In this document: positions 61,271 through 64,000 of the stretch, in pieces | Position numbering within the stretch: the stretch's first letter is position 1 | How the letters are laid out: each line of letters begins with the position of its first letter | Source of the DNA: Amycolatopsis eburnea | GTDB lineage: Bacteria; Actinomycetota; Actinomycetes; Mycobacteriales; Pseudonocardiaceae | DNA length: 64,000 nt | Reading direction: 5' to 3' | Assembly (NCBI RefSeq): GCF_003937945.1 | Contig: NZ_RSEC01000032.1 | Coordinates: forward strand, 124,001-188,000 | Notes under the pieces: model-generated | Seen by the model: the letters and a program-made list of their open reading frames with translations, nothing else | Told to the model about the DNA's origin: nothing | Databases searched by the model: none | Program-made: the position numbers and the translations under genes

Positions 61271-61421
61271 CAAGCGCCCCAATGTGGCGTTCGGTGCGTC
61301 CAACGCACCCAATGTGGCGTTCGGTGCGTCCAACGCACCCAATGTGGCGTTCGGTGCGTCCAACGCACCCAATGTGGCGTTCGGTGCGTTGAACGCAACC
61401 AACGCCACATTGGGGCGCTTG
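61271..61421. repeat. Family C element C3, five boxes, between cydD and cydC
   Basis: Four tandem 30-bp units with box AATGTGGCGTT at 61281, 61311, 61341 and 61371, and an inverted closing box AACGCCACATT at 61401. The outer arms CAAGCGCCCCAATGTGGCG and its complement are perfect over 21 bp. Unlike other members it lies inside an operon. The 182-bp space has no gene. Confidence 0.93.
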
Positions 61422-61441
61422 GGGGTGGCGGAGGTGGCCGC

Positions 61442-63034
61442 GTGAACCTCTGGGCCGTGTCCACAAGGGACACTCTCCGCCTCGTCCGCGCCGCCCTCCT
61501 CGGTGCCGGAGCCGAACTCGCCGCGCTCGCGCTGATGGCCACCGCCGCCTGGCTGCTGCTCCGCGCCGCCGAACGGCCCCCGCTCGGCGCGCTCACCGTC
61601 GCCATCGTCGGGGTCCGGACCCTCGCCCTGCTGCGCGGCGGCCTCCGCTACGCCGAGCGGCTCGCCGGGCACGAAGTCGTGCTGCGCTGGCTCGGCACGC
61701 TCCGCACCCGGGTCTACCAGGCCCTCGTGCCCGGCTCGTCCTTCTCCGGCGGCGACCTCGTCACCCGGCTCGTGTCCGATGTGGACGCGCTGCAGGACGC
61801 GGTCCTGCGGTGGCTGCTGCCCGCCGGTGTCGCCGCGATCGTGGGGGTCGCCGCCGTCGCCGTCACGGCCACCGCTTCCGCTCCCGCCGCCGCCGCGCTG
61901 GCCGCGGGGTTGCTGGTCACCGGAGTGCTGCTGCCCTGGCTGGTCGTCCGCGTCACCGCACGGGCCGCGCGGGAAACCGCCCCGAAACGGGCCGAACTGG
62001 CCGAACGCGCCGTCGAACTCGTCACCGGGCACCGGGAGCTGGTCGCCGCCGGCGCGCTGGCCGAACACCGCGCCCGGGCGACCGGCGTCGTGGCCGGGAT
62101 CGCCGCGAGCGAGCGGGCCACCTCGGGCACGTCGGCGCTGCTCGCCGCCGCCGGGGTGCTCGTCCAGCTGGGCACCACGGTCGCCGTCGCGCTGCTGGCC
62201 GACGCCTCCGTGCCCTGGACCGCCGCGCTCACCCTGGCCGCCATGGCCGGCTTCGAGGTGGTCCTGCCGCTGATCGGCGCCGCCCGGCGGGTGCCGGAGA
62301 TCCGCGCGTCGGCCGCCCGGGTGCGGGCCGTCCTCGCCGCGCCACCCGCGCCAAAAGGCACCCGGACGCCGGGACCAGGGCACTTCAGGCTCGAGAACGC
62401 CGGCGTCCGCCACCCGGGCCGCGCCCCCGCACTACGGCATGTCGACCTGGACCTGCCGCCCGGCAAGCGCGTCGGGATCCTCGGCCCCAGCGGCGCCGGG
62501 AAGACGACGCTGCTCCGCCTCCTGCTCGGCAGCCAGTCCCCCACCGAAGGCCGGGTGCTCCTCGACGGCCACCCGCTCGGCGAGTACGCGGACCTGGCGC
62601 AAGTCATCTCGGGCGCCGAAGCCGACGCGCACGTCTTCCACGCCACCGTCCGCGAGAACCTCCTCCTCGCGAAGCCGGCCGCCACCGACGACGAGCTGCG
62701 GGAAGCCTGCGCGGTCGCCGGGTTCGGCCTGGCTCTCGACCGCGAGACCGGGCCGGACGGCGACGCCCTCTCCGGCGGTCAGCGGCAGCGGCTGGTCCTG
62801 GCCCGCGCGGTCCTGGCCGCCCCGCCGGTGCTCGTGCTCGACGAGCCCGTCGAAGGCCTCGACCCCGCGCACGGCGACGCCGTCCTGAAGAACGTCCTCG
62901 CGCACGCGAAGGGCACGGTCGTGCTGGTCACCCACCGCCCCGAGCACCTCGACGGCTTCGACGAGGTGCTCACCCTCGAGGACGGGCGAGCACTTCCCGC
63001 ATCGGCGGCCGGTCGGCGACCCGGACGGTCGTGA
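61442..63034 (+). CDS. cydC: CydC, ABC exporter half for bd oxidase maturation
   Basis: 530 residues. A membrane domain with FSGGDLVTRLVSDVDALQD is followed by an ATPase: GPSGAGKTTLLRLLLG, ALSGGQRQRLVLARAVL, LVLDEPVEGLD, VLVTHRPEHL. It pairs with CydD. GTG at 61442 follows GGAGG. Its 3' end overlaps gpgS on the other strand by 65 bases. Confidence 0.9.
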   Translation: MNLWAVSTRDTLRLVRAALLGAGAELAALALMATAAWLLLRAAERPPLGALTVAIVGVRTLALLRGGLRYAERLAGHEVVLRWLGTLRTRVYQALVPGSSFSGGDLVTRLVSDVDALQDAVLRWLLPAGVAAIVGVAAVAVTATASAPAAAALAAGLLVTGVLLPWLVVRVTARAARETAPKRAELAERAVELVTGHRELVAAGALAEHRARATGVVAGIAASERATSGTSALLAAAGVLVQLGTTVAVALLADASVPWTAALTLAAMAGFEVVLPLIGAARRVPEIRASAARVRAVLAAPPAPKGTRTPGPGHFRLENAGVRHPGRAPALRHVDLDLPPGKRVGILGPSGAGKTTLLRLLLGSQSPTEGRVLLDGHPLGEYADLAQVISGAEADAHVFHATVRENLLLAKPAATDDELREACAVAGFGLALDRETGPDGDALSGGQRQRLVLARAVLAAPPVLVLDEPVEGLDPAHGDAVLKNVLAHAKGTVVLVTHRPEHLDGFDEVLTLEDGRALPASAAGRRPGRS

Positions 63035-63890
63035 CGTCCGGCAGCCATTCCTCGTCGACCTGGACGAACTGCGTGAACGGCGCGTCGGCGGCCGGCACCC
63101 CGCAGCGCGCCAGCGCCGTGCCGAGGATCTGCCGGGACATCACGCCGAGCTGGGGCAGCGACCGGTTCCGGTGCTTGCGGACACCGAGGTTGACCTGGGC
63201 CAGCCCGTCGAGGCCGTACCGCGCTTCGGCGTCGAGGAGCAGCCCGATCTCGACGCCGTACCCGGCGGCGAACGGCACCGACTCGAGGAACTCGCGCGTG
63301 CCCGCGTACTCGCCGCCGAGCGGCTGGACCAGCCCGCCGAGCGCCGGGCGCAGCGCCGAGAGCACCGGGCGCGCGAGCAGCTCCGTGACGCGGCCGCCGC
63401 CGCTGCTCTCCAGCCGCAGCGGACGGCGGTAGAAGCCCTTGACCAGGTGCACGCCCGGCTCGGTGACCAGCGGCCCGAGCAGCGACGGCACGAACGCCGG
63501 GTCCGGGTCGACCAGGTCGGAGTCGAGGAAGACGACGAGGTCGCCGCTGGTGGCGGCCAGCGACCGCCACAGCACCTCGCCCTTGCCGGGGACCGGCGGC
63601 AGGTCCGGCAGCACGTCCTCGCGGCGGACCACCCGGGCGCCCGCGGCCTCGGCCGTCCGGACCGTGGCGTCCGTCGAACCCGAGTCCACGACGACGAGCT
63701 CGTCGACGACCGAACCGACCAGGGGCCGGATCGACGCGACGACCGCACCCACCGTCCGCTCCTCGTCGAGGGCCGGTAGCACGACGGAAACCGTGCGGTC
63801 ACCCTTCGCGGTCACGATGTCCTCGGGCGTCCAACCGGGCTCCTGCCACGTACGCCGCTCGAACCAACTCACGGGTAACGATCGTGCCAT
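62970..63890 (-). CDS. gpgS: Glucosyl-3-phosphoglycerate synthase (GpgS)
   Basis: 306 residues, GT81/GT2-like fold. VVLPALDEERTVGAVV, ELVVVDSGSTDAT, PGKGEVLWRSL and VVFLDSDL (metal-binding DSD) are present. It makes glucosyl-3-phosphoglycerate, the first step to methylglucose lipopolysaccharide in mycobacteria. ATG at 63890. It matches the Rv1208 position near tag/DivIVA-like genes. Confidence 0.9.
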   Translation of the reverse strand: MARSLPVSWFERRTWQEPGWTPEDIVTAKGDRTVSVVLPALDEERTVGAVVASIRPLVGSVVDELVVVDSGSTDATVRTAEAAGARVVRREDVLPDLPPVPGKGEVLWRSLAATSGDLVVFLDSDLVDPDPAFVPSLLGPLVTEPGVHLVKGFYRRPLRLESSGGGRVTELLARPVLSALRPALGGLVQPLGGEYAGTREFLESVPFAAGYGVEIGLLLDAEARYGLDGLAQVNLGVRKHRNRSLPQLGVMSRQILGTALARCGVPAADAPFTQFVQVDEEWLPDVTTVRVADRPPMREVLARPRG

Positions 63891-63923
63891 GCTGGTGTCA
63901 CCGCCACCGAGGAGGAGGACCAC

Positions 63924-64000
63924 TTGATCGCGCAGCTTGTCCGCTTCGTGCTGGGGCCGCTGGCCAGGGCGCTGTACCGGCCCGAGGTGCACGGCGTGGA
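63924..64000 (+). CDS. PlsC-like acyltransferase, N-terminus only
   Basis: TTG at 63924 follows a strong GAGGAGGAGG. The 25 residues present (LVRFVLGPLARALYRPEVHG in part) resemble the start of 1-acylglycerol-3-phosphate acyltransferases, where an R-P-x-V-x-G strand precedes the HxxxxD motif. It is divergent from gpgS. The rest is outside the window. Confidence 0.6.
   Translation, partial: MIAQLVRFVLGPLARALYRPEVHGV

Noticed and set aside
61281..61411. Regular 30-bp direct repeats resembling a CRISPR array
   Set aside because: The units are directly adjacent with no unique spacers, the last is inverted, and no cas genes are near. It is a family C dyad element.

Overview
The window reads as a chromosomal segment of a high-GC actinobacterium, most likely Pseudonocardiaceae and probably Amycolatopsis-like. 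The evidence is the very high GC, frequent GTG/TTG starts and ATGA/GTGA stop-start overlaps, and gene orders I recall from Mycobacterium tuberculosis. The block at 1-12300 follows the Rv3205c-Rv3212 order (TIGR02569-like protein, MoeZ, DUF3152, TetR, DUF3107, MiaE-like ferritin fold, DEAD-box helicase, PQQ-like membrane protein). The block at 32500-49700 follows Rv1220c-Rv1238 (O-methyltransferase, SigE, RseA, HtrA, TatB, Mrp, DUF1003, MgtE-like, stress protein, LpqY-SugABC). The block at 53800-63900 follows Rv1208-Rv1211 (GpgS, DivIVA-like, Tag, DUF3117), interrupted by a cydABDC operon and a PadR operon. I see no insertion sequence, prophage, tRNA, rRNA or CRISPR array.

Layout. 1-12.3 kb: sulfur transfer, two alpha/beta hydrolases, two TetR regulators, an AurF-like diiron enzyme, the RNA helicase, and a PQQ-like protein broken by one extra C in a 7-C run. 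12.3-21.6 kb: a membrane protein with a 15-residue tandem repeat, a RecB-like nuclease, a secreted alpha-L-rhamnosidase-like enzyme with a LacI-type operator, MarC, PHP, PH-domain, Nudix, DUF2332 and MaoC genes. 21.7-32.6 kb: CorA behind a structured leader, a 38-residue membrane peptide, a phosphoesterase/ParB-like pair, an ECF sigma operon, a CPBP/histidine kinase/response regulator operon, a drug exporter with its TetR, PspC and a lipoprotein. 32.6-49.7 kb: the trehalose-type importer, acyl-CoA dehydrogenase, DUF4190 proteins, SPFH, a phosphotransferase, the MgtE-like/DUF1003/Mrp run, then tatB, htrA, rseA and sigE (envelope stress). 49.7-64 kb: MFS/LysR, PepA, enoyl-CoA hydratase, Tag, the PadR operon, cytochrome bd with its CydDC exporter, GpgS and the start of a PlsC-like acyltransferase.

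The most unusual signal is between the genes. Thirteen intergenic dyad elements in five sequence families (called A, B, C, E and F here) share one architecture. Each has an 11-bp box starting AA and ending TT, usually fitting AANGNCNCNTT or its reverse complement; in twelve elements a further box follows exactly 30 bp later. They sit mainly between convergent genes, several supply or overlap stop codons, and one (family C) is expanded to five boxes inside the cydDC operon. Read in one frame all five families give related decapeptides. A separate family (D) has the core CTTTCACGTGAAAG, and a 144-bp element near 38 kb has two nested perfect inverted arms of 24 and 23 bp. Function is unknown; bidirectional 3'-end formation is the simplest reading.
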